Position numbers and translations under genes: made by a program
Assembly: GCF_000185965.1 (NCBI RefSeq)
Contig: NC_014924.1
Span: 248,001 to 312,000, forward strand
Reading direction: 5' to 3'
DNA length: 64,000 nt
DNA from: Pseudoxanthomonas suwonensis 11-1
Lineage (GTDB): Bacteria; Pseudomonadota; Gammaproteobacteria; Xanthomonadales; Xanthomonadaceae
Shown here: piece by piece, positions 38,894 to 48,056 of the stretch
How the letters are laid out: every line of letters starts with the position of its first letter
Position numbering within the stretch: the first letter of the stretch is position 1
Notes under the pieces: model-generated
Seen by the model: only the letters and a program-made list of their open reading frames with translations
The model's database searches: none
What the model was told of the DNA's origin: nothing

Positions 38894-40267
38894 ATGCCCC
38901 CCATGACTGATACCTCTTCCTCGACCATGACCCCGCGCGAGATCGTGCAGGAGCTGGACCGCCATATCGTCGGCCAGCAGGCCGCCAAGCGCGCGGTTGC
39001 CATCGCGCTGCGCAACCGCTGGCGCCGCATGCAGCTCGATCCGGAGCTGCGCAACGAGGTGATGCCCAAGAACATCCTGATGATCGGCCCCACCGGCGTC
39101 GGCAAGACCGAGATCGCGCGGCGCCTGGCCACCCTGGCCAACGCGCCTTTCGTGAAGGTCGAGGCCACCCGCTTCACCGAGGTGGGCTATGTGGGCAAGG
39201 ACGTGGAGCAGATCATCCGTGACCTGGCCGACACCGCGGTCAAGATGTACCGCGAGCAGGCCAAGGTGAAGGTGCGCCTGCAGGCCGAGGAGCGCGCCGA
39301 GGAGCGCATCCTGGATGCGCTGCTGCCGCGCCGCGCGGTCCCGGGCTTTGGAAACGGCACCGCCGAGGTGCAGGTTTCCGGTCCGGAGGATTCCACCCGC
39401 GCCAAGTTCCGCCGCATGCTGCGCGATGGCGAGCTGGACGACCGCGAGATCGAGCTGGAGCTGGCGGCCACCGGTGCCGGCGTGGACATCATGACCCCGC
39501 CGGGCATGGAGGAGATGGGCCAGCAGCTGCGGCAGATGTTCGCCAGCCTCGGCGGCGGCAAGACCCACAAGCGCAGCCTGGCGATCCGTGCGGCGCGTCC
39601 GCTGCTGGTCGAGGAGGAGGCCGCGCGCCTGGTCAACGAGGACGACGTGCGCGCGGCGGCCATCGAGGCCTGCGAACAGCACGGCATCGTCTTCATCGAC
39701 GAGATCGACAAGGTCGCCAAGCGTGGCGAGAACGTGGGCGGCGGCGACGTCTCCCGCGAGGGCGTGCAGCGCGACCTGCTGCCCCTGGTCGAAGGTTCGA
39801 ACGTGTCCACCAAGTACGGCACGGTCAAGACCGACCACATCCTGTTCATCGCCTCGGGCGCGTTCCACCTGGCCAAGCCTTCGGACCTCATCCCCGAATT
39901 GCAGGGCCGCTTCCCGATCCGGGTCGAACTTACCGCGCTGAGCAAGGAGGACTTCGTCCGCATCCTCACCGAGCCCAAGGCCGCGCTGACCCGCCAGTAC
40001 GTGGAACTGCTGGCCACCGAAGGGGTCGGGCTGGAATTCACCACGGATGCGGTCGAGCGCCTGGCCGAAATCGCGGCCCAGGTGAACGAGCGCCAGGAGA
40101 ACATCGGTGCCCGCCGCCTGCATACGGTGCTCGAGCGGTTGCTCGACACGCTCAGCTACGAGGCCCCGGATCGTGACGGCCAGTCGGTGACCATCGACCG
40201 CGCCTACGTCGACCAGCACCTGGGCGAGCTGGTGCAGGATCCGGACCTGAGCCGCTACATCCTCTGA
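38894..40267 (+). CDS. hslU: ATP-dependent protease ATPase subunit HslU (ClpY)
   Basis: A 457-residue AAA+ unfoldase that feeds proteins to HslV. It shows [20 protein letters not shown], Walker A GPTGVGKT, pore loop GYVGKD, Walker B VFIDEID and a sensor region with [12 protein letters not shown]. The I domain lies about residues 110-245. The C-terminus ends in SRYIL, the tail that docks into HslV. An ATG three codons downstream (38903) is an alternative start. A bidirectional terminator follows. Confidence 0.96.
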   Translation: MPPMTDTSSSTMTPREIVQELDRHIVGQQAAKRAVAIALRNRWRRMQLDPELRNEVMPKNILMIGPTGVGKTEIARRLATLANAPFVKVEATRFTEVGYVGKDVEQIIRDLADTAVKMYREQAKVKVRLQAEERAEERILDALLPRRAVPGFGNGTAEVQVSGPEDSTRAKFRRMLRDGELDDREIELELAATGAGVDIMTPPGMEEMGQQLRQMFASLGGGKTHKRSLAIRAARPLLVEEEAARLVNEDDVRAAAIEACEQHGIVFIDEIDKVAKRGENVGGGDVSREGVQRDLLPLVEGSNVSTKYGTVKTDHILFIASGAFHLAKPSDLIPELQGRFPIRVELTALSKEDFVRILTEPKAALTRQYVELLATEGVGLEFTTDAVERLAEIAAQVNERQENIGARRLHTVLERLLDTLSYEAPDRDGQSVTIDRAYVDQHLGELVQDPDLSRYIL

Positions 40268-40294
40268 CCGGACCGGGATCTCCCGGCACGAAGA

Positions 40295-40326
40295 AAGGGC
40301 CGGCACCCTGGGTGGTGCCGGCCCTT
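40295..40326. terminator. Bidirectional terminator between hslU and the converging gene
   Basis: A perfect 13-base stem (40295-40307 with 40314-40326, AAGGGCCGGCACC/GGTGCCGGCCCTT), six-base loop. On the plus strand CTGTTT follows; on the minus strand CTTTCTTC-like sequence follows. It serves hslU and the gene ending at 40340. Confidence 0.82.
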
Positions 40327-40339
40327 CTGTTTCATCGCG

Positions 40340-40804
40340 TCAGCGGAAGGCAGCCTGGGCCTGGCCGCGGACCGCCACGCCGGTGCGCGATTTTGCGCGT
40401 GCCGTTTCCTTAGGCTTGCGCGCACGGGTCTTTCCGGGCGCCGCCGCGGTGGTCGCACGCCGGCCGGCACGCGAGGCGGCGGCATTGTTGCCGAGCGCCA
40501 GTTCGCTCATCACGTCGGACGATTCACGGTTCATCCGCTCGAGCTGCGCCTCGTAATGCTCCAGCGCACGGCTGAACAGCTGCTCCTTGCGCAGGGTGCG
40601 GGTGATCGACGCCGAATCCTTGGAGCGTCCCTGCGAGGTCGCGGCCACGCGCTGGCGCTGGGCCAGGTCGCGCTGGCGGTCACGCAGTTCGCGCGTGCGC
40701 CGGATCAGGGTCGCCAGCTGCTTTACTTCGTACGGGCCGCGCGTCTGCAGCAGCTGCTTCTCGCGTGCATTGAGCAGGGCGGACTGGGCGGGTGTCATCC
40801 TCAT
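40340..40804 (-). CDS. Hypothetical basic coiled-coil protein
   Basis: A 154-residue protein of unknown function. The N-terminal two-thirds are rich in charged helices (LIRRTRELRDRQRDLAQRQR and ALEHYEAQLERMNRES) and likely form a coiled coil; the C-terminal 40 residues are Arg/Lys/Ala-rich and probably disordered, possibly nucleic-acid binding. The ATG at 40804 has a GGAGG site about 8 bases upstream; an ATG at 40843 in frame has none, so I prefer the shorter form. Confidence 0.75.
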   Translation of the reverse strand: MRMTPAQSALLNAREKQLLQTRGPYEVKQLATLIRRTRELRDRQRDLAQRQRVAATSQGRSKDSASITRTLRKEQLFSRALEHYEAQLERMNRESSDVMSELALGNNAAASRAGRRATTAAAPGKTRARKPKETARAKSRTGVAVRGQAQAAFR

Positions 40805-40944
40805 CTGAGGTCCTCCGTCTTCGTCGGGCTTGTCATCGATCATGCAGATGCATACGTGCACGCCGCGCGAGCAGGCGGTGGCTGGGCGTCGTGCTGGCGC
40901 CGTGGCGCGTGTCCGGCCGTGCCTGCGCATGACGGTCCCGGCGG

Positions 40945-41088
40945 ATGATCCTGTGCATATTCGCCTATACCTGCATGCTCGTTGTGCTGTGGCCGGCGAC
41001 GTGGATGGATCCGCGCGGCGGCATGGCCAGGAACCTGGCGGTGCTGCCGGCGTTGGCCATGTCGTGGGTGCTTTCGGAGCGGAGATGA
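40945..41088 (+). CDS. Candidate 47-residue membrane protein upstream of DUF2269
   Basis: A short reading frame starting ATG at 40945 and stopping with TGA at 41086-41088, which overlaps the ATG of the DUF2269 gene (ATGA). The product begins MILCIFAYTCMLVVLWPATW and has a second hydrophobic stretch LAVLPALAMSWVL, so it would be a two-helix membrane peptide. An in-frame TGA at 40930 limits extension upstream. The ribosome-binding site is weak. The stop-start overlap and hydrophobic pattern argue for a real gene; its small size leaves doubt. Confidence 0.45.
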   Translation: MILCIFAYTCMLVVLWPATWMDPRGGMARNLAVLPALAMSWVLSERR

Positions 41089-41561
41089 TGGAAACCTACC
41101 TGCTTGTGAAGTGGATCCACGTCCTGTCCTCGACCCTGCTGTTCGGCACCGGGCTGGGCATCGCGTTCTTCATGTGGATGGCCCACCTGCGCGGCGATGC
41201 CGCGCATATCGCCGCCACCGCGCGGACCGTGGTGATCGCCGATGCCTGCTTCACCGCGCCGGCGGTGGTGGTGCAGTTCCTGAGCGGCCTGTGGCTGGCG
41301 CGCTTCCTCGGAATGCCGCTGGACTATTCCTGGCTGCGCGTGGCGCTGTGGCTGTTCGTGCTGGTCGGCTGCTGCTGGCTGCCAGTGTTGTGGTTGCAGG
41401 TGCGTGCGCGCGACCTGGCCCGTGCCGCGGCCGCGCAGGGCATGCCGCTGCCGCGCCAGTACCGGGTGGTGATGGGCTGGTGGTTCGCGCTGGGCTGGCC
41501 GGCCTTCATCGGGGTGATGGCGATCTTCTGGCTGATGGTGGCCAAGCCCGACGGGCTCTGA
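41085..41561 (+). CDS. DUF2269 family integral membrane protein
   Basis: A 158-residue protein with four hydrophobic helices. It starts MMETYLLVKWIHVLSSTLLF and continues GTGLGIAFFMWMAH, the DUF2269 signature, and ends with GWPAFIGVMAIFWLMVAKP. The conserved WIHV histidine suggests a cofactor or metal link, but function is unknown. GGAGCGGAG precedes the two adjacent ATGs (41085, 41088). It ends 12 bases from the converging pdeM gene. Confidence 0.9.
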   Translation: MMETYLLVKWIHVLSSTLLFGTGLGIAFFMWMAHLRGDAAHIAATARTVVIADACFTAPAVVVQFLSGLWLARFLGMPLDYSWLRVALWLFVLVGCCWLPVLWLQVRARDLARAAAAQGMPLPRQYRVVMGWWFALGWPAFIGVMAIFWLMVAKPDGL

Positions 41562-41573
41562 GCCACGCCTCGC

Positions 41574-42224
41574 TCACCGCGACCAGGGCGGCAGGGCGAA
41601 GGCTTCGCCCTCGACGCAGGCCACCAGGCGTTCGCCTGGCTTCTGCATCGGCACCACCCCGGCGGTGAAGGCGGAGAACGCAGGCAGCACGGTCAGGCCA
41701 TCGCGCAGCCAGAACGCAGGCCAACGCCGGCGCATGCCGGGCAGGGCGGCGAGCGGATGCAGGTGGCCGCACAGCACGTGCGCATCGCGCGCCGGACGTG
41801 GATCGTGGCGCAGCAGGAACGGCCCGTCGCGCTGCTCGATGCCCGCGTCCTCGACATCCAGCACCGAGGCATCGAAGGCACGGTCGTGGTTGCCGCGCAG
41901 CACGCGGATGCGCAGGCCGCGGTGTCCCTCGCGCCATGCGTGCCATGCCGCCAGCCAGTGCGCGCGCGGCGCGGGGCCGTGCAGCAGGTCGCCGAGGATC
42001 CACAGTACGTCGCTGGGATGAAGCGCCAGCAGTGCGTCGAGCCGCTGCAGGTCGTGCGCGGTGCCACCGCCGGGGATGGCCAGGCCGGCGCGGCGGAAGG
42101 CGTCGCCCTTGCCCAGGTGCAGGTCGGCGATCAGCAGCGCCCGCGCCTGGGGACGGTAGAGCGCGCGCGCGCCGAGCAGGTGCACGGGTTCGCCGGCCAG
42201 TTCCGTGCGCCACTCAGCGTCCAT
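41574..42224 (-). CDS. pdeM: Ligase-associated DNA damage response endonuclease PdeM
   Basis: A 216-residue calcineurin-like metallophosphoesterase. Metal-binding motifs are LIADLHLGKGDAFR, ILGDLLHG, RGNHDRAF and LCGHLHPL. This family is found in a four-gene group with an exonuclease, an ATP-dependent DNA ligase and an Lhr-type helicase, as here. Its start overlaps the helicase stop by 11 bases. It is presumed to process DNA ends during repair. Confidence 0.93.
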   Translation of the reverse strand: MDAEWRTELAGEPVHLLGARALYRPQARALLIADLHLGKGDAFRRAGLAIPGGGTAHDLQRLDALLALHPSDVLWILGDLLHGPAPRAHWLAAWHAWREGHRGLRIRVLRGNHDRAFDASVLDVEDAGIEQRDGPFLLRHDPRPARDAHVLCGHLHPLAALPGMRRRWPAFWLRDGLTVLPAFSAFTAGVVPMQKPGERLVACVEGEAFALPPWSR

Positions 42225-44733
42225 GGCGGCGCTCCAGCTGTTCGGCGGCGCGGCGCACGCGGGTGCGCCAGTCCTCGGTGCTGAGCTGGCCGCGCTGGCC
42301 TTCGGCCCAGAGCGGGAACGACAAAGGCGTCAGTCCGGGTGGGGTGGCAAGCACCAGCTCGCGCGAGCCCCGGTCGCGCAGCACCTGCTCCAGGCGGTCC
42401 AGCTCCAGCTCGCCCTCCAGCACCTCGCGCTCGGCCTGGGCCAGCAGCAGGTGGCCGGGATCGTGCCGGCTGAGCACGTCGAACAGCAGTCCTGAAGAAG
42501 CCTGCAGCTGGCGCAGGCTGCGCAGCTGGCGGCCGGGCAGGGACGGCATCAGCAGGCCGGACACGCGCGCGATCTCGCGGAAGCGGCGGCGCGCGAGTTC
42601 CCCCAGGTTGAGTGCTTCGCGCAGGTCTGCCTCCAGTCCGTCCGCCGAGAACATCGCCTGCAGCACGGACGCGTCCACCGGCACCGCCTGCGCCGGCGAC
42701 AGCACCAGCCCGTAGTCGTTGGCCGAGAACGCGAAGCTGTTGCGCTGCAGGCGCCCCCAGCGCAGCGCGAACAGGGCGGCCAGGCCTTCGTTCACCTGGC
42801 GCCCGCCGAAGGGATAGACGAACAGGTGCAGGCGCTTGCGCAGCAGCACCTGCTCGGCCAGCAGGCGGCCGGGCGCGGGCAGTGCGGAAAGCTGGCGCTG
42901 CAGGGCCAGCAACGGCGCCAGCGCCTGCATCTCCGGCGAGCTGTCGGGCTCGCCCAGCAGCAGCTCGACCTCGTCGGCCAGCTGCGAGGACAGCGGCATG
43001 CGTCCCCCGCGCCAGGTCGGCACCGCGCCCTCGCCGCCGCGCACGGGGCGCACGTAGGCGGTCATGTCCTCCAGCCGCACCAGCTCCAGCAGGCGTCCGG
43101 CGAACTGGAAGCGGTCGCCGCGGCGCAGGCGACCAACGAATTGTTCCTCCACCGCACCGAGGCGGCCACCCCGCAGCATGCGCACGGTGACGCTGCCATC
43201 GCTGGTGATGGTGCCGATCGACAGGCGGTGCAGGGTGGCCACGCGCCGCTCCTCGACCACGTAGCGGCCGTCGTCCCTGCGGACCACCTTGTGGAAGTCC
43301 GGGTAGTGCGAAAGCGCGCGCCCGCCCTGGACGATGAAGTCGAGCACCGCCTGCCAGGTCGCCTCGTCCAGCCCGCCGAAGGCATGAGTGCCGCGTACCT
43401 CGTCCAGCAGTTCGTCCGGGTCGAAACCGCCTGCCAGCGCGCAGCTGACGCAGTGCTGGGCGAGCACGTCGAGCGAGCGCCGCGGAGGCGGACGCGACTC
43501 GACCCGGCCGCTGCGGATCGCATGGCGTGCTGCGGCGAACTCCGCCAGCTCGAGCGCGTGGGTGGGGATGCAGGTGACCTCGCCCGATTCGCCCGGCCGA
43601 TGCCGCGCACGCCCGGCGCGCTGCAGCAGCCGCGCCACGCCCTTGGGGCTGCCCAGCTGCAGTACCTGGTCCACCGCGGGGAAGTCCACGCCCAGGTCCA
43701 GGCTGGAGGTGGCGACCACGCAACGCACGGTGCCTTCGCGCAGGCCCTGTTCGGCGGCGCTGCGCAGGGCCGGATCCAGCGAGCCATGGTGCAGGGCCAG
43801 CGTGGCCGGATCCTCGGGCCATACCGCCGACAGCGCCTGGTGCCACAGCTCGGCCTGGGCGCGGGTATTGGTGAACAGCAGGCTGCTGCGCACCGCCAGC
43901 AGCCGCTGCAGCACGCGCGACAGCTGGCCCAGGCCCAGGTGGCCAGCCCAGGGAAAGCGCTCCCTGCCCTCGGGACGCAGCGTCTCCACCGCCACGCTGC
44001 GCGCACGGGTACCACCGACCAGGGCCGCATCCGGACGATGTGGCAGCAGCACTTCGCGCGCCTGCTCGAGGTTGCCGAGCGTGGCCGAGAGGCCCCAGAT
44101 GCGCAGGCCGGGCCGCAGCGCGCGCAACCGCGCAAGGTTGAGCTGCAGCAGCACGCCGCGCTTGTTGCCCAGCAGCTCGTGCCACTCGTCGACCACCACC
44201 AGGTCCAGCGCGCGCAGACGCTCGGGCGTATCGGGATACGACAGCAGCAGGGCAAGCGACTCCGGTGTGGTCACCAGCGCATCGAGCCCGCCCTCGCGCG
44301 CCAGGCGGCGGTCGCGCGCGGAGGCGTCGCCGGTGCGCTGGCCCACGCGCCAGTCCAGTCCCAGCGCCTCGGCCGGCTCGCGCAGGGCGCGGGTGGTGTC
44401 GGCGGCGAGCGCGCGCAGGGGCGTGATCCACAGCAGCCGCAGCGGATGCGCTTCGGCGGCGCGCACCCGGCGCTTCGTCTTCGGCGCGGCCTCGGCGCGC
44501 GCCAAGGCCTCGACCAGCGAAGCTCCGGCCACCGCGAGGGTCTTGCCGCTGCCGGTAGGCGTGTGCAGCAGGCCCGACTCCCCGGCAAGCGCGCGGCGCC
44601 AGACCTCGCGCTGGAAACGCAGTGGGGTCCACTCGCGCTGGGCGAACCAGGCGTCCAGCTGCTGGCGCGCGCGGCGCAGCGCAGCGGCCGCCAGTCGCGG
44701 TGGCGGCGCGGGCGTGGCCGGCTCCGCCTTCAT
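42214..44733 (-). CDS. Ligase-associated DNA damage response DEXH helicase (Lhr family)
   Basis: An 839-residue superfamily 2 helicase. It shows Walker A TPTGSGKT, the DEXH box VVVDEWHELLG, a motif IV TNTRAQAELW and motif VI QRAGRARHRPGE, followed by the Lhr winged-helix and C-terminal DEAD/DEAH-associated domain. It lacks the long extra C-terminal region of full-length Lhr, as expected for the ligase-associated type. The start at 44733 overlaps the ligase stop (ATGA). With its neighbours it probably repairs DNA gaps or breaks. Confidence 0.93.
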   Translation of the reverse strand: MKAEPATPAPPPRLAAAALRRARQQLDAWFAQREWTPLRFQREVWRRALAGESGLLHTPTGSGKTLAVAGASLVEALARAEAAPKTKRRVRAAEAHPLRLLWITPLRALAADTTRALREPAEALGLDWRVGQRTGDASARDRRLAREGGLDALVTTPESLALLLSYPDTPERLRALDLVVVDEWHELLGNKRGVLLQLNLARLRALRPGLRIWGLSATLGNLEQAREVLLPHRPDAALVGGTRARSVAVETLRPEGRERFPWAGHLGLGQLSRVLQRLLAVRSSLLFTNTRAQAELWHQALSAVWPEDPATLALHHGSLDPALRSAAEQGLREGTVRCVVATSSLDLGVDFPAVDQVLQLGSPKGVARLLQRAGRARHRPGESGEVTCIPTHALELAEFAAARHAIRSGRVESRPPPRRSLDVLAQHCVSCALAGGFDPDELLDEVRGTHAFGGLDEATWQAVLDFIVQGGRALSHYPDFHKVVRRDDGRYVVEERRVATLHRLSIGTITSDGSVTVRMLRGGRLGAVEEQFVGRLRRGDRFQFAGRLLELVRLEDMTAYVRPVRGGEGAVPTWRGGRMPLSSQLADEVELLLGEPDSSPEMQALAPLLALQRQLSALPAPGRLLAEQVLLRKRLHLFVYPFGGRQVNEGLAALFALRWGRLQRNSFAFSANDYGLVLSPAQAVPVDASVLQAMFSADGLEADLREALNLGELARRRFREIARVSGLLMPSLPGRQLRSLRQLQASSGLLFDVLSRHDPGHLLLAQAEREVLEGELELDRLEQVLRDRGSRELVLATPPGLTPLSFPLWAEGQRGQLSTEDWRTRVRRAAEQLERRHGR

Positions 44734-46334
44734 CGCGCCAGCGCCTGCAGCGTGGCCAGCACGTCGGCCTCCGCGGCGGGCTTGTCGTGGCGCCAGCGCA
44801 GGATGCGCGGGAAGCGCACGGCGATCCCGGACTTGTGCCGGCTGCTGCGGTTGACCGCCTCGAAGCCCAGCTCGAACACCTGCACCGCTTCCACCGAGCG
44901 CACGGGGCCGAAGCGTTCCAGCGTGTGCGCGCGGATCCAGCGGTCGAGCTTCAGGATCTCCTTGTCGTCCAGGCCCGAGTAAGCCTTGGCCACCGGCACC
45001 AGCGCACCCTCGTGCCAAAGACCGAAGGTGTAGTCGGTGAACAGCGTGCTGCGGCGGCCGTGGCCGGCCTGGGCATAGATCAGTACCGCGTCGATGGTCA
45101 GCGGCTCGACCTTCCACTTCCACCAGTCGCCGCGCCGGCGACCCGACTGGTACACCGCGTCCGCACGCTTGAGCATCAGGCCTTCGACGCCGCGCTCGCG
45201 CGACTGGGTGCGCAATCCGGCGGCATGTTCCCAGCTGGCAGGCGCGACCTGGGGCGAAAGCACGATGCGCGGATCATCCAGCGTCGCCAGCACCTGTTCG
45301 AGCCGGGCGCGGCGTTCCAGCTGTGGCAGCGCGCGCAGGTCCTGGCCATCCAGTTCCAGCAGGTCGTAGGCCACGACACGCACCGGCGTATCGGCGAGGG
45401 TCTTCGGCCCGGGCTTGCGGCGCTGGATGCGGGTCTGCAGGGCGGTGAACGGCATTGGCGCGGCCTCGCCTTCGCGCCAGGCCAGCAGCTCGCCGTCGAT
45501 CACGGTGCCGTCCGGCAGCGCGGTGGCGGCCAGCTCGATCTCGGGGAAGCGGCCGTCCAGCCGCTCCTCGCCGCGCGACCACAGTGCGACCTCGCCGTCG
45601 CGGCGCAGCAGCTGCACGCGGATGCCGTCCCACTTCCATTCCAGCAGCCAGTCCGCCACCGGGCCCAGGCTTTCCGGTTCGACTTCAAGCGGCGAGGCGA
45701 GGAAGAACGGGTAGGGCTGCTGGCGGTCGCCGGGACGTTCCTCCGGATCGAGCAGGTGCGCCATCCACCCGGCATCCGGCGTCCACGTGCCGAGCATGCG
45801 CTGGGCGATGCGGGCGATATCCACGCCCGACAGCTCAGCCAGCGCCTGCTGCACCAGCCGCTGCGACACGCCCACGCGCAGCGATCCGGTCAGCAGCTTG
45901 TTGAACGCCAGGCGTTCGTCGAAGCACAGGCTGCGCCAGGCTCCGGTGATTGCGGCGCGGCGTACTTCCGGCGCGGCGTTGGCCAGCGGCAGCAGGCGCT
46001 GCTCGATCCACCCGGCCAGCGGCACGTCCTCGCCAGGACCATCGGGATCGTCCAGCAGCAGGGTCACGGTCTCGGCCAGGTCGCCTACCTGCGAGTAACT
46101 GTCGTCGACCAGCCAGTCGGGCAGGCCGGAGACCTCGCCGACCCAGGCACGCAGTTCGCCGCTTGCGGCGATCTTGCGTCCGGCGCCGGAGATCTTGCCG
46201 CCGGACAGCAGGTGCAGGGCCCAGGCGGCGTCTGCCGGCGGCGCCTCGCGGAAGTACGCGACCAGGGCCGCACGCTTGTCGCCGGTGGCGGTGCTGCGGT
46301 CCAGCTCGCGGTACAGGGCGGCGAAGCGCCTCAT
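44730..46334 (-). CDS. ATP-dependent DNA ligase (LigB/LigC-type, repair operon)
   Basis: A 534-residue ligase. An N-terminal DNA-binding domain (about 1-205) precedes the adenylation domain with nucleophile Lys234 in EWKWDGIRV, then ERGVEGLMLKR and DWWKWKVEP, and an OB domain to the C-terminus. It seals nicks using ATP, in contrast to the essential NAD-dependent LigA. It overlaps both neighbours by four bases (ATGA at 46331-46334 and at 44730-44733), so the operon is translationally coupled. Confidence 0.94.
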   Translation of the reverse strand: MRRFAALYRELDRSTATGDKRAALVAYFREAPPADAAWALHLLSGGKISGAGRKIAASGELRAWVGEVSGLPDWLVDDSYSQVGDLAETVTLLLDDPDGPGEDVPLAGWIEQRLLPLANAAPEVRRAAITGAWRSLCFDERLAFNKLLTGSLRVGVSQRLVQQALAELSGVDIARIAQRMLGTWTPDAGWMAHLLDPEERPGDRQQPYPFFLASPLEVEPESLGPVADWLLEWKWDGIRVQLLRRDGEVALWSRGEERLDGRFPEIELAATALPDGTVIDGELLAWREGEAAPMPFTALQTRIQRRKPGPKTLADTPVRVVAYDLLELDGQDLRALPQLERRARLEQVLATLDDPRIVLSPQVAPASWEHAAGLRTQSRERGVEGLMLKRADAVYQSGRRRGDWWKWKVEPLTIDAVLIYAQAGHGRRSTLFTDYTFGLWHEGALVPVAKAYSGLDDKEILKLDRWIRAHTLERFGPVRSVEAVQVFELGFEAVNRSSRHKSGIAVRFPRILRWRHDKPAAEADVLATLQALAR

Positions 46335-47377
46335 GCGCCCGGCTCCGGTGCCGCGTCGGCGGGCGTGGCGTCCTGCAGGCTCTCGTCGCCATAGCCGGTG
46401 TGGAAGGACTCGGCGGCCACGCCCTGTTCGCACAGGTGCCGCACCAGCGCGTCGGTATTGCCATGGGTGGCGATGATCCGGCGCGCGCCGGTGTCGGCGA
46501 TGGTGCGCAGCAGGTCCGGCCAGTCGGCGTGGTCGGAGACCACGAAGCCGCGATCCACGTTGCGCCGGCGGCGGTTGCCGCGGATCCGCATCCAGCCGGA
46601 GGCGAAGCCGTGCTGGGCGCGACGGAAGCGACGCAACCAGGCGCTGCCTGCCGCCGAGGGCGGGGCTATCACCAGGCGCCCGGCACAGTCCTCGTTGCGG
46701 GGCAGGTCGGAGACGCGCTCGGTGTCGAGCATGGCGATGCCGGCCTGGCGGTAGACCTGCACCCCGGCGTCGATCGCGCCGTGCAGCAGCGCCGGCATGT
46801 CGTCGAGCCCGCGAAGCTCGGCCAGCACCCGCTGCGCCTTGCCCAGCGCGTAGCAGTACAGGATCGCGACCTCGCCGCGTTCGGCGCACTGCCGCCGCCA
46901 CCGCACGATGTCCGCGGCGACCTGGCGCGTGTCCGGCCAGCGGTACACCGGCAGGCCGAAGGTGGCCTCGGTGATGAAGGTGTCGCACCGGACCGGCTCG
47001 AACGGTGCGCAGGTGGGATCGGGCTGGCGCTTGTAGTCGCCCGAGGCGACCCAGACCTGGCCATCGGCCTCGATCCTGACCTGGGCCGAGCCCAGCACGT
47101 GACCGGCCGGATGCAGCGACACCCGCGCCCGGCCGATGCTGAAGGCCTCGCCGTAGCCGTGCGCATGCACCACCTGCTCGCCCAGGCGCCAGCGCAGGAT
47201 CGGCAGCGACTCGCGGGTGCAGTGGTACTCGCCCATGCCGCCGCGGGCGTGGTCGCCGTGGCCATGGGTGATGACCGCACGCGGCACCGGCCGCCACGGA
47301 TCGATATGGAAATCGCCGGGCGGGCAGTAAAGCCCTTCCGGGCGCAGGACGACCAGGTCGTCAGGGGACTCGGGCAT
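46331..47377 (-). CDS. Ligase-associated DNA damage response exonuclease (beta-CASP/MBL)
   Basis: A 348-residue metallo-beta-lactamase-fold nuclease related to eukaryotic SNM1 and RNA-processing CPSF types. The metal site is ITHGHGDHARGG, with further ligands in HPAGHVLGSAQ, SGDYKRQPD and VVSDHADW. It begins the exonuclease-ligase-helicase-PdeM operon. The ATG at 47377 lies 68 bases beyond the deaminase stop. Confidence 0.93.
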   Translation of the reverse strand: MPESPDDLVVLRPEGLYCPPGDFHIDPWRPVPRAVITHGHGDHARGGMGEYHCTRESLPILRWRLGEQVVHAHGYGEAFSIGRARVSLHPAGHVLGSAQVRIEADGQVWVASGDYKRQPDPTCAPFEPVRCDTFITEATFGLPVYRWPDTRQVAADIVRWRRQCAERGEVAILYCYALGKAQRVLAELRGLDDMPALLHGAIDAGVQVYRQAGIAMLDTERVSDLPRNEDCAGRLVIAPPSAAGSAWLRRFRRAQHGFASGWMRIRGNRRRRNVDRGFVVSDHADWPDLLRTIADTGARRIIATHGNTDALVRHLCEQGVAAESFHTGYGDESLQDATPADAAPEPGA

Positions 47378-47445
47378 GCCCCGAGTCTGTGGCGGCAGGC
47401 GTGCAGGCGGCGAGAACCACCCGCGCGCCGGCGCCGGTCAGCCGG

Positions 47446-47922
47446 TCAGTGCGCGTGGTCGCAGTCGCCGTCCTCGCCGATGTCCTCGTTCCAGACATGC
47501 GGGTTGGCGGCGATCCAGTCGCCGAGCATGCGGATGCATTCGTCGTCGTCGAGGTCGACGACCTCGACGCCCTGCTCGCGCAGCCAGTCGTGGCCGCCCT
47601 GGAAGTTGACCGCCTCGCCCATCACCACCGTGCCGATGCCGAACTGCCTGACCAGGCCGCTGCAGTACCAGCACGGGGACAGGGTGGTGACCATGATGGT
47701 GTCGCGGTAGGAGCGCTGGCGCCCGGCCTTGCGGAAGGCGTCGGTCTCGCCGTGCACGGAAGGATCGTTTTCCTGCACGCGGCGGTTGTGGCCGCGGCCG
47801 AGCAGGGTGCCGTCGGCGGCGAACAGGGCCGCGCCGATCGGGATGCCGCCCTCGGCCAGGCCCTGGCGGGCTTCTTCGACGGCGATGGCGAGCATGGCGC
47901 GGTGGTCGGGGGTCTGGCTCAT
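47446..47922 (-). CDS. Nucleoside/cytosine deaminase (yeast Fcy1-like)
   Basis: A 158-residue zinc deaminase. Zinc and catalytic residues are in HGETDAFRKAG (His, Glu) and LSPCWYCSGLV (two Cys). The C-terminal region with VNFQGGHDWLREQGVEVVDL and a final WNEDIGED closely resembles yeast cytosine deaminase, so cytosine to uracil is a fair guess; a guanine or other base substrate is not excluded. It lies upstream of the repair operon on the same strand and is divergent from ubiE. Confidence 0.9.
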   Translation of the reverse strand: MSQTPDHRAMLAIAVEEARQGLAEGGIPIGAALFAADGTLLGRGHNRRVQENDPSVHGETDAFRKAGRQRSYRDTIMVTTLSPCWYCSGLVRQFGIGTVVMGEAVNFQGGHDWLREQGVEVVDLDDDECIRMLGDWIAANPHVWNEDIGEDGDCDHAH

Positions 47923-48043
47923 GGGCGGTTCCTTCTGTGCGGGCCGGGGCGGGGGGCGTGGAAGCGTACGCCGGCGGCGCCACGATGGGCAGCCCGTGCC
48001 CGGGCCCGACGTCTCCGTGACCCCGGCCGGGGGCCGCCGGTGC

Positions 48044-48049
48044 CATAAT
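48044..48049 (+). promoter_or_regulatory. -10-like box next to the ubiE start
   Basis: CATAAT ends 7 bases before the ubiE ATG and is followed by TCCCGCC. It would give a leaderless or nearly leaderless transcript. No clear -35 box at 17 bases. Confidence 0.35.
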
Positions 48050-48056
48050 TCCCGCC

